A stretch of DNA of 5,681 nucleotides, from positions 1-5,681 of the forward strand of contig JANQTR010000066.1 of assembly GCA_030731635.1 (NCBI GenBank), read 5' to 3'. Origin of the DNA: Erythrobacter sp. (lineage in GTDB: Bacteria > Pseudomonadota > Alphaproteobacteria > Sphingomonadales > Sphingomonadaceae). This document shows, piece after piece, positions 1 to 5,178 of this stretch; within the stretch, counting starts at the first letter, position 1, and the number at the start of each line of letters is the position of its first letter. Both the position numbers and the translations under genes were made by a program. The notes beneath the pieces were generated by a model, which saw nothing but the letters and a program-made list of their open reading frames with translations, ran no database searches and was not told the DNA's origin.

Positions 1-366
1 GCCTGCATGACCATCGCCGATACCGTGCCGATCAGCGCGATCACGGTGTTCACCTCCAGCGGTTCAACCGCACGGCGGGTGGCGCGCGAGAGGCCCGGCA
101 CGCCGATGCTGGTGCTCACGCCCTCCGCCCGCACCGCGCGCCGCCTTGCGCTGTTGTGGGGTGCACATGCGGTGGTGACCAAGGACATCGGCAGCTTTGA
201 AGAAATGATCGCCAAGGGCCGCCGCATGGCACTGCGCCACGGTTTTGCAACTGGTGGGGCCAAGCTGATCGTGCTCGCCGGCGTCCCGTTTGGCACGCCG
301 GGCAGCACCAATCTGCTGCATGTGGTGACTGTGACCGGCGATGAGTTGGAGAAACACGAGGGATGA
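1..366 (+). CDS. pyk: Pyruvate kinase, C-terminal part (5' end outside window)
   Basis: Pyruvate kinase transfers phosphate from phosphoenolpyruvate to ADP, giving pyruvate and ATP in the last step of glycolysis in the cytoplasm. Only about the last 121 residues are here, and the frame is open at base 1, so the first ATG at base 7 is internal rather than the start. What remains is the C-terminal regulatory domain: an 'FTSSGSTARRVARERP' stretch followed by 'LVLTPSARTARRLALLWG', and near the end the hallmark 'GVPFGTPGSTNLLHV'. The catalytic barrel and metal-binding residues lie upstream of the window. Full-length enzymes are around 480 residues, so roughly three quarters is missing. The stop overlaps the ATG of the Rid-family gene (ATGA at 363-366), which suggests co-transcription. 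The family call is secure; the isoform cannot be judged from this piece. Confidence 0.93.
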   Translation, partial: ACMTIADTVPISAITVFTSSGSTARRVARERPGTPMLVLTPSARTARRLALLWGAHAVVTKDIGSFEEMIAKGRRMALRHGFATGGAKLIVLAGVPFGTPGSTNLLHVVTVTGDELEKHEG

Positions 367-752
367 GCGTGCGGCGCAGCGTCACCTCCGGCTCACCTTA
401 CGAAGCCACCTTCGGCTTTGCCCGCGCGGTGCGAGTTGGCGACCGGATCATCGTCGCTGGCACCGGCCCGGTCGAGCCTGATGGCTCCACCACGTCCGGC
501 GGCGCGGCAGAACAGGCAGAGCGGTGCTGCGCGATCATCGTCGCAGCGATCGAGGAATTGGGTGGGACCGCGGCAGACGTGGTGCGCACCCGGATGCTGC
601 TGACCGATCCTGCTGATCAGGACGCGGTCGGCGCGGTGCATGCGCGGTTCTTTGGTGCGGCCAAGCCTGCCGCGACCATGGCCGGGGTCGCATGGCTATG
701 CCGCCCGGAATGGCGGATCGAGATTGAGGCGGAGGCGGTGATCGCCGAATGA
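363..752 (+). CDS. Rid (YjgF/YER057c/UK114) family protein lacking the RidA arginine
   Basis: This 129-residue protein is a typical length for the Rid family, small trimeric cytoplasmic proteins. The best-known member, RidA, hydrolyses reactive enamine/imine intermediates made by PLP enzymes. Seen here: a 'VAGTGPVEPDG' strand-turn (residues 31-41), 'GGTAADVVRTRMLLTD' (67-82), and the C-terminal 'RIEIEAEAVI' (118-127) that corresponds to the family's EIEA strand. At the family signature, RidA has 'PARS' with a carboxylate-binding arginine; here the segment is 'KPAATMAGVAWL' with Ala104 at that position. It is therefore probably not a canonical RidA deaminase, and its substrate is unknown. The ATG overlaps the pyruvate kinase stop, with GGAGA at 348-352 about 10 bases upstream as the ribosome binding site. 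Its own stop overlaps the next start. Confidence 0.88.
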   Translation: MSVRRSVTSGSPYEATFGFARAVRVGDRIIVAGTGPVEPDGSTTSGGAAEQAERCCAIIVAAIEELGGTAADVVRTRMLLTDPADQDAVGAVHARFFGAAKPAATMAGVAWLCRPEWRIEIEAEAVIAE

Positions 753-1369
753 TCGGCCGTGTCGCCGCCTATCTGGCCGCCATGGCAGCGGGCTGCGGAA
801 TTGGCATCGGCACTGCGTTGGGAATGGCTGGGCTGCTGCCAGGGTCTAGCACGCTCGACTTCGGCGATGTTGATGTGGCTGGCTGGCACAGCGATTTTGC
901 GATCGGATCGGAGGCCGCCGATCCCTACACCCGCCTTAGGGTTGCCCGACACGGCTTGCTGGCGCTCGCGAAAAGCGAGGCGGTGTACTTCACTCGGTCT
1001 CTCGACGATGACGGCGCGCCGCTGCGCGAGACCTGCCGCTATCGCATTGGTGGCGGCGCGATGCCGGCCGCGTGGTGGTCGGTCACACTGTACAATTCCG
1101 ACAGCATGCTGCCCGACAACACCGACAATGCGATGAGCATCGATGCCGAGTGGGCAGGGCCGGGCCGGTGGGCTGCGACCATCCAGCCGCGCCGTCCCGA
1201 ACTGATCGCACCGACGCGTCCAGCCGTCGTCAACGGGTGGATCTCCAGCCGCAATGCCGGGACATTCGACCTGACGCTCAGACTATATGCCCCTGATGCC
1301 GCGGTGCTATCCGATCCGCAGAGCGTGCTCGATCCGCCGACTGTCCAACGGGTGGATTGCGAGGAATGA
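749..1369 (+). CDS. DUF1214 domain protein, N-terminally membrane anchored
   Basis: The 206-residue protein starts with a hydrophobic segment (about residues 5-30, rich in Ala and Gly, including 'GCGIGIGTALGMAGLL') that should act as a membrane anchor or uncleaved signal. The remainder then lies in the periplasm. The body matches DUF1214: 'ADPYTRLRVARHGLLAL' (57-73), a 'SEAVYF...DDDGAPL' stretch (76-92), and 'WWSVTLYNSD' followed by 'NTDNAMSI' (109-131). The biochemical function of the family is not established. DUF1214 commonly occurs with DUF1254, either fused in one protein or, in alphaproteobacteria, as neighbouring genes, and a DUF1254 gene follows directly. The ATG at 749 overlaps the previous stop, with GGAGG at 731-735 upstream. 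Domain call is confident; function unknown. Confidence 0.87.
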   Translation: MIGRVAAYLAAMAAGCGIGIGTALGMAGLLPGSSTLDFGDVDVAGWHSDFAIGSEAADPYTRLRVARHGLLALAKSEAVYFTRSLDDDGAPLRETCRYRIGGGAMPAAWWSVTLYNSDSMLPDNTDNAMSIDAEWAGPGRWAATIQPRRPELIAPTRPAVVNGWISSRNAGTFDLTLRLYAPDAAVLSDPQSVLDPPTVQRVDCEE

Positions 1370-1878
1370 GGCGCTGGTTCGGCCCGCTCGCCGTGTTGCT
1401 CGTCTGCGCTGCCGGAGGCCATTCGCTGACCTTGTGGCTCGGCCCGGCCGTCATCATGGACCGGGCGATGGAGGCCTTGGCGCAGCGCGGCGTGGCGCTG
1501 CACGCCTTCACCACCCCGCAGCGGATCACTCCGCAGACGCAAAGCGTGGTGCGATCCTCGCCCGATCTGTTTTATGCGCTGTGCCGTTATGATCTGCACG
1601 ATCCGGGCATGACCCTGGCGGTGCGGATCGCAGCTTGGCCCGATTACCAGTCCCTTTCATTCTTCGATGCACGGACGGATAACTTCGCGACCATACGCGC
1701 GGTGAGCAAAACTGCGGCGGTGCGCTTGCTTCCCCCCGGCAGCGCGCCTGAGGAAGGCGCAATTGTCAGCCCGACCGCCAAAGGCGTGATCCTGATCCGC
1801 CGTCTGGCCCCCAGCGGCGAACAGTTTGACGCGGCGGTCGCGGCGAGCGCTGATGATCGCTGTCAGATCGCGCCCTGA
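1366..1878 (+). CDS. DUF1254 domain protein, N-terminally membrane anchored
   Basis: The 170-residue protein begins 'MRRWFGPLAVLLVC', a charged start followed by one hydrophobic helix (about residues 4-30), so the rest is probably periplasmic. The DUF1254-type core includes 'VVRSSPDLFYALCRYDL' (61-77), 'WPDYQSLSFFDARTDNFA' (91-108) and a C-terminal 'GVILIRRLAP' strand (140-149). Function is unknown; it presumably works with the DUF1214 protein encoded just upstream. I chose the ATG at 1366 because it forms the ATGA overlap with the DUF1214 stop, as in the rest of this operon; an in-frame TTG at 1357 would add only three residues. 'LLVC' resembles a lipobox, but the residue before Cys is Val and the hydrophobic stretch continues past it, so lipidation is unlikely. 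This looks like the last gene of the operon. Confidence 0.83.
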   Translation: MRRWFGPLAVLLVCAAGGHSLTLWLGPAVIMDRAMEALAQRGVALHAFTTPQRITPQTQSVVRSSPDLFYALCRYDLHDPGMTLAVRIAAWPDYQSLSFFDARTDNFATIRAVSKTAAVRLLPPGSAPEEGAIVSPTAKGVILIRRLAPSGEQFDAAVAASADDRCQIAP

Positions 1879-1880
1879 TA

Positions 1881-1915
1881 CCAGCGCGCCAAGATGCTGA
1901 CGCATCACGCGCTGG
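1881..1915 (+). terminator. Hairpin just after the DUF1254 stop codon; possible terminator
   Basis: Two bases after the TGA, CCAGCGCG (1881-1888) pairs perfectly with CGCGCTGG (1908-1915). Inside, GATGC (1893-1897) pairs with GCATC (1902-1906) around a TGAC loop, so the structure is a nested stem with a small internal bulge. No T-run follows, so it is not a textbook intrinsic terminator. It could cap the 3' end of the upstream operon's mRNA or act as a Rho-assisted stop. Confidence 0.45.
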
Positions 1916-1942
1916 CAATGCTCAAGCGCCGCACGGGCTTAG

Positions 1943-1977
1943 CCAATGCTCGATGAGTCAAGCCGATCGAGCATTGG
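1943..1977. terminator. 12-bp perfect inverted repeat between convergent genes; possible bidirectional terminator
   Basis: CCAATGCTCGAT (1943-1954) and ATCGAGCATTGG (1966-1977) are exact reverse complements separated by an 11-base loop. It sits between the end of the plus-strand DUF1254 gene and the stop of the minus-strand gene at 1985-1987. That is where a bidirectional terminator would be expected. Neither strand has a clear T-run after the stem, which lowers confidence. The same CAATGCTC word also occurs at 1916-1923, so an alternative pairing with the right arm is possible. Confidence 0.5.
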
Positions 1978-1984
1978 TATGGGT

Positions 1985-2359
1985 CTAGCTCTGCGCCAGC
2001 CGCGCGTCGACCAGAGCGATCAGCGCGGGCAGATCAGGCAGGGCATCAAGTTCCGCCGCGCTTACCAATACCTCGGGCTGCGCGCTCCCTTTGCCCAGCA
2101 AGATCGCAGGCAGTGCGATATCGATACCGGGAAAGGCCGGAGCGAAATCGTCCTTGTGATGAAACACCTTGGTGTGCGGCAGCCCGTCAAGGAACTGCCG
2201 CCATGGCTTGTGCATCGTCACCCAACCAAAGGTCAGCGCACATAGCGAACATGGGTAGGTCGAAGGGCGCAGCACCTTCCAAACCGTATCCCTTGCCCCA
2301 TTCAGCAGGCCGGCATCGGCATTATAGACGAGAATCAGGCGCGTTTCTGCATTGGTCAT
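1985..2359 (-). CDS. Conserved-looking hypothetical protein with a CxxC motif
   Basis: I do not recognise a named family for this 124-residue protein. It has no signal peptide or membrane helix and looks cytoplasmic. Visible features are a beta-strand-like start 'LILVYNADAGLLNG' (8-21), a motif 'STYPCSLCALTFG' (33-45) with Cys37 and Cys40, a tryptophan-containing helix 'MHKPWRQFLDGL' (49-60), 'KVFHHKDDF' (64-72) with adjacent His67 and His68, and an acidic, leucine-rich C-terminal helix (about 100-122). The strand followed by a CxxC faintly recalls thioredoxin-like or DCC-type oxidoreductases, and the Cys/His set could bind a metal, but both ideas are inference. The ATG at 2359 has AGG five bases upstream on its strand. 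It is transcribed divergently from the valine operon and convergently to the pyk operon, so it is probably a single-gene unit. I preferred it to the plus-strand open frames here for its clean start and protein-like composition. Confidence 0.78.
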   Translation of the reverse strand: MTNAETRLILVYNADAGLLNGARDTVWKVLRPSTYPCSLCALTFGWVTMHKPWRQFLDGLPHTKVFHHKDDFAPAFPGIDIALPAILLGKGSAQPEVLVSAAELDALPDLPALIALVDARLAQS

Positions 2360-2426
2360 GCCAACCTATTCGCATGCAGGCGGCCATTTGGTTGCAGCAA
2401 TCGGCCTGCGCCTAACAAAAAACTGC

Positions 2427-2452
2427 AAGGCCCGCGCGCGCGCCAGCCTTTT
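2427..2452 (+). other. GC-alternating hairpin with trailing T-run in the divergent intergenic region
   Basis: AAGGC (2427-2431) pairs with GCCTT (2446-2450), which continues into TTTT (2449-2452). The loop is an alternating CG tract (2433-2443) that is itself self-complementary. On the minus strand the same stem is followed, four bases later, by a run of six T (A-run 2417-2422). It resembles a weak terminator or attenuator in the untranslated leader of either divergent gene. No confident sigma-70 promoter boxes were found in 2360-2485. Confidence 0.25.
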
Positions 2453-2474
2453 CTAACCCCGCTAACCCGGTTAG
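2453..2474. promoter_or_regulatory. CTAACCC direct repeat plus CTAACC/GGTTAG palindrome; candidate operator
   Basis: CTAACCC occurs at 2453-2459 and again at 2462-2468, nine bases apart. The second copy forms a 13-base palindrome with GGTTAG (2469-2474), centred on 2468. A further CTAAC lies at 2412-2416. The palindrome ends at the first base of the GAGG ribosome binding site (2474-2477) of the acyl-CoA dehydrogenase gene. Protein bound here could block transcription, or an RNA stem could limit translation. The cognate regulator is not in the window and no known consensus was matched. Confidence 0.35.
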
Positions 2475-2485
2475 AGGCCTTGGCC

Positions 2486-3631
2486 ATGCACGGACAATTC
2501 CAACTCACCGATGACCAGCTCGCCATTCGCGAAGTAGCGCAGCGTTTCACCGCCGATCAGATCACACCCCATGCGGGCGAGTGGGATGAAAAACACATCT
2601 TCCCGCGCGACACGATCCAGCGCAGCGCCGAATTGGGCTTTGGCGCGATTTATGTGTCTGAAACTTCTGGTGGAATCGGGCTAGGGCGGTTGGAGGCGGC
2701 GCTGATCATGGAGGCGATGGCCTATGGCTGCCCGTCCACCTCCGCCTTCATCTCGATCCATAATATGGCGGCGTGGATGATCGACCGCTTCGGCGGCGAT
2801 GCGGTCAAGGCCAAGTACCTGCCGCAACTGATCACGATGGAACACATCGCCAGCTATTGCCTGACCGAACCTTCGAGCGGATCGGACGCCTCGGCCTTGC
2901 GCACCACCGCGCGGCGAGACGGCGATCATTACGTGCTCAACGGCACCAAGCAGTTCATCTCGGGCGCGGGCGCGAACGAGGTTTACGTGGTCATGGTGCG
3001 CACCGGCGAGGATGGGCCCAAGGGCATTTCGTGCGTCGTGATCGAAAAGGACATGCCCGGCGTCAGCTTTGGCGCGCAGGAGAAAAAGCTTGGCTGGCAT
3101 TCGCAGCCGACCGCGCAGCTGATCCTTGAGGACGTGCGCGTGCCGGTCGAAAACCTCGTCGGCGGCGAGGGCGAAGGGTTTCGCATCGCCATGATGGGGC
3201 TGGATGGTGGCCGGCTGAATATCGGCGCGTGTTCATTGGGGGGCGCCCAAAGGTGCCTCGACGAAGCGATCAAATACACCAAGGAACGCACCCAGTTCGG
3301 GCAGCCGGTGGCCGAATTCCAGAACACCCAGTTCATGCTCGCCGACATGGCGACCGATCTCGAAGCCGCGCGCGCGCTGCTCTATCTCGCTGCGGCCAAG
3401 GTGACCGACAACGCACCCGACAAGACTCGCTTTTCCGCCATGGCCAAGCGGCTGGCGACCGATAATGGCAGCGCCGTGGTCGACCGCGCGCTGCAATTGT
3501 TCGGCGGTTATGGCTACCTTCAGGACTACCCGATCGAACGCTTCTGGCGCGACTTGCGGGTGCATTCGATCCTTGAAGGCACCAACCAGATCATGCGCAT
3601 GGTCGTGGGCCGGGACTTGCTGCGCCAATGA
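2486..3631 (+). CDS. Acyl-CoA dehydrogenase, probably isobutyryl-CoA dehydrogenase (ACAD8-like)
   Basis: This FAD enzyme of 381 residues should oxidise isobutyryl-CoA to methacrylyl-CoA in valine breakdown, passing electrons to electron-transfer flavoprotein. Both acyl-CoA dehydrogenase signatures are intact: 'CLTEPSSGSDASA' (125-137) and 'QLFGGYGYLQDYPIERFWRD' (337-356). The catalytic base is predicted to be Glu364 in 'HSILEGTNQIMR'. Segments closely resemble human ACAD8 as I recall it: 'ISIHNMAAWMID', 'YVVMVRTGEDGPKGISCVV', 'GWHSQPT' and 'GGRLNIGACSLGGA'. That places it nearer isobutyryl- than short-chain or isovaleryl-CoA dehydrogenases. I chose the ATG at 2486 because GAGG (2474-2477) lies eight bases upstream; a TTG at 2480 would add two residues. 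It leads the valine operon, and its stop overlaps the VOC gene start (ATGA 3628-3631). Family is certain; substrate is inferred from similarity and neighbours. Confidence 0.88.
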   Translation: MHGQFQLTDDQLAIREVAQRFTADQITPHAGEWDEKHIFPRDTIQRSAELGFGAIYVSETSGGIGLGRLEAALIMEAMAYGCPSTSAFISIHNMAAWMIDRFGGDAVKAKYLPQLITMEHIASYCLTEPSSGSDASALRTTARRDGDHYVLNGTKQFISGAGANEVYVVMVRTGEDGPKGISCVVIEKDMPGVSFGAQEKKLGWHSQPTAQLILEDVRVPVENLVGGEGEGFRIAMMGLDGGRLNIGACSLGGAQRCLDEAIKYTKERTQFGQPVAEFQNTQFMLADMATDLEAARALLYLAAAKVTDNAPDKTRFSAMAKRLATDNGSAVVDRALQLFGGYGYLQDYPIERFWRDLRVHSILEGTNQIMRMVVGRDLLRQ

Positions 3632-4041
3632 AACCAGTGGGAGTGACCGGCATCCGGCTTGCCCTGACGACACTGGTGGTGCCCGATTACGATGCGGGCA
3701 TTGCATTCTGTGTTGGCGCGCTGGGCTTTGACCTGATCGAAGATAGCGACATGGGCGCGGGCAAGCGCTGGGTGGTCGTTGGCGGCGAGGCGGGCGGGCG
3801 GCTATTGCTCGCCAAGGCTGCGACCGACGCGCAGGCCGCCGCAATCGGTAAGCAATCCGGCGGCCGGGTCGGCTTTTTTGCTCATACTGATGATTTCACA
3901 AGCACCCAAGCACGCCTTGTCGATGCAGGGGTGACATTTCACGAGCAGCCGCGCCACGAGAAATATGGCACCGTTGCGGTTTTCAGCGATCCGTTTGGTA
4001 ATCGCTGGGACCTGATCGAACCGAAAGTTATGTCGCAATGA
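3628..4041 (+). CDS. VOC (glyoxalase/bleomycin-resistance fold) family protein
   Basis: The 137-residue protein has the two beta-alpha-beta-beta-beta modules of the vicinal oxygen chelate fold. The first is 'LALTTLVVPDYDAGIAFCVGALGFDLIED' (11-39) with 'GKRWVVVGG' (45-53) and 'GRLLLAKA' (57-64). The second is 'GRVGFFAHTDDF' followed by 'LVDAGVTFHEQPRHEKYGTVAVFSDPFGNRWDLIEP' ending near 132. The C-terminal Glu131 could be a metal ligand, but the first strand lacks the usual His, so full metalloenzyme chemistry is uncertain. Cys28 stands where most relatives have Tyr ('FYVGALGF'). It is tightly coupled on both sides: its start overlaps the dehydrogenase stop and its stop overlaps the hydrolase start. 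That implies a role connected with valine catabolism, perhaps handling a reactive by-product. The actual substrate is unknown. Confidence 0.86.
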   Translation: MKPVGVTGIRLALTTLVVPDYDAGIAFCVGALGFDLIEDSDMGAGKRWVVVGGEAGGRLLLAKAATDAQAAAIGKQSGGRVGFFAHTDDFTSTQARLVDAGVTFHEQPRHEKYGTVAVFSDPFGNRWDLIEPKVMSQ

Positions 4042-5099
4042 CCGATGACGTCCTGATTTCCACCAATGGCCCGATTGGCCGTATCAGCCTTAACCGGCCC
4101 AAGGCGCTGCATGCACTGACGCTGGAAATGTGCCACGCGATGAGCGCGGCGCTGACTGCGTGGGCCAATGACGACGCCATCCAGGCGGTGATCCTCGATC
4201 ACAATGAGGGGCGCGGGTTTTGTGCGGGGGGCGACATTGCCTTTCTGCGCGATTCGGCGCTGAATGATGGCGGCGTATCGGGCCGCAAGTTCTTCCACGA
4301 CGAATACCAGCTCAACCACCAGATGTTCACCTACCCCAAGCCGATTGTCGCCTTCATGGATGGCATCACGATGGGCGGCGGCGTCGGCATTTCGCAGCCC
4401 GCCAAGTTCAGGGTGGCGACCGAGAACACCCGGTTCGCCATGCCCGAAACCGGGATCGGCCTGTTCCCTGATGTTGGCGGCGGCTGGTATTTGTCACGTC
4501 TGGGGCGGCGCTTGGGACAATTCCTCGCATTGACTGGCGCGCGGCTCGACGGGGCAGAGTGCCTGTGGACCGGGCTCGCCACGCATTACGTGCCGCACGA
4601 AATGCTGGAGGTCTTGAAGGCGCGAATCCACGATCATCCGGACAGGATCGCGGGCATCCTCAGCGAACCGGTCGGCACGCCCCCCAAGGCGCGGATTGAA
4701 GCCAACGCTGACAAGATCGCCAAGCATTTCGCGTCGGACAGCTACGAAGACATCCTCGCCAGCCTTGAGGCGGCGATCGAAGCGGGGGACGATTGGGCGG
4801 TGAAGGAGCGCGACACGCTCGGCACCAAAAGCCCGCAGACCTGCAAGGTCGCGCTGCGGCAATTGGCGGAAAGCGCCGCGCTCACCGATTTTGCCGATAA
4901 TATGCGGATGGAATACCGCATCGCCAGCCGCGTGCTGACCCGCCCCGACTTTGCCGAAGGCGTGCGCGCGGTGATCACCGACAAGACTGGCGACCCGAAA
5001 TGGGACCCGGCCACGCCCGAGGAAGTGAGCACAGACTTGCTCGACGCAATCTTCGCCCCGCTGCCCGCCGATGAGGAATGGGCGCCGCTGCCAAATTGA
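4038..5099 (+). CDS. Enoyl-CoA hydratase/isomerase family protein, probably 3-hydroxyisobutyryl-CoA hydrolase
   Basis: The predicted enzyme cleaves 3-hydroxyisobutyryl-CoA to free 3-hydroxyisobutyrate and CoA, the valine-specific step that releases the intermediate from CoA. It is a crotonase-fold protein of 353 residues, much longer than a normal enoyl-CoA hydratase (about 260) and right for the hydrolase group. Visible elements: 'LNRPKALHALTLEM' (18-31), oxyanion-hole segment 'GRGFCAGGDI' (58-67), 'GITMGGGVGI' (109-118), and the group-specific 'MPETGIGLFPDVGGG' (135-149), where Glu137 and Asp145 are the likely catalytic pair. 'LALTGARLDGAE' and 'GLATHYV' follow, as in human HIBCH. The start overlaps the VOC stop (ATGA 4038-4041). 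A nonspecific crotonase is possible but less likely given length, motifs and neighbours. Confidence 0.87.
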   Translation: MTDDVLISTNGPIGRISLNRPKALHALTLEMCHAMSAALTAWANDDAIQAVILDHNEGRGFCAGGDIAFLRDSALNDGGVSGRKFFHDEYQLNHQMFTYPKPIVAFMDGITMGGGVGISQPAKFRVATENTRFAMPETGIGLFPDVGGGWYLSRLGRRLGQFLALTGARLDGAECLWTGLATHYVPHEMLEVLKARIHDHPDRIAGILSEPVGTPPKARIEANADKIAKHFASDSYEDILASLEAAIEAGDDWAVKERDTLGTKSPQTCKVALRQLAESAALTDFADNMRMEYRIASRVLTRPDFAEGVRAVITDKTGDPKWDPATPEEVSTDLLDAIFAPLPADEEWAPLPN

Positions 5100-5103
5100 A
5101 CAA

Positions 5104-5164
5104 TCGTCATTACGAGCGCAGCGAAGCAATCCAGTCCTGCACTTTCGGCTCCTCGCGACGACGA
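5104..5164. repeat. Dispersed palindromic repeat of the 'GTCATTGCGAGCG...AAGCAATCC' type
   Basis: Just after the hydrolase stop, TCGTCATTACGAGCG (5104-5118) followed by CAGCGAAGCAATCCAG (5119-5134) matches a repeat I know to be scattered through many sphingomonad and other bacterial genomes, with one change (TTACG for TTGCG). The right end CTCGCGACGACGA (5152-5164) is complementary to the left end at 10 of 13 positions, so the roughly 61-base unit can fold as an imperfect hairpin with a decayed right half. It carries no gene and lies within the predicted operon transcript. Copy number in this genome cannot be seen from one window. Confidence 0.7.
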
Positions 5165-5167
5165 ATC

Positions 5168-5172
5168 AGGAG
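5168..5172 (+). promoter_or_regulatory. Strong ribosome binding site fixing the enoyl-CoA hydratase start
   Basis: AGGAG at 5168-5172 sits six bases before the ATG at 5179. It is the clearest Shine-Dalgarno sequence in the window. This gene cannot rely on an ATGA overlap with its upstream neighbour, unlike the earlier genes of the operon. Confidence 0.75.
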
Positions 5173-5178
5173 AGAATC

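Noticed and set aside
1366..1410. Possible lipoprotein signal in the DUF1254 protein
   Set aside because: The 'LLVC' sequence has Val before the Cys, where Gly, Ala or Ser is expected, and hydrophobicity continues beyond it.
1039..1599. Minus-strand open frame (186 codons) opposite the DUF1214/DUF1254 genes
   Set aside because: The plus-strand genes have family motifs and coupled starts; the antisense product has low-complexity shadow composition.
1946..2415. Plus-strand open frames overlapping the CxxC protein gene
   Set aside because: Their products are rich in Arg/Gln/Pro without motifs, and one begins inside the 12-bp hairpin; the minus-strand product is far more protein-like.
2360..2485. 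Sigma-70 promoter boxes for the divergent genes
   Set aside because: TTGCAG and TTGGTT words occur, but none has an acceptable -10 box at 16-18 bases, so no promoter is called.
3233..3844. Minus-strand open frame (203 codons) across the dehydrogenase/VOC junction
   Set aside because: It runs antisense across two well-supported genes and shows no recognisable domain.
4494..5129. Long minus-strand open frame (211 codons) opposite the hydrolase gene
   Set aside because: It is antisense to a gene with clear crotonase motifs and codes for an arginine/histidine-rich composition typical of a GC-rich shadow frame.
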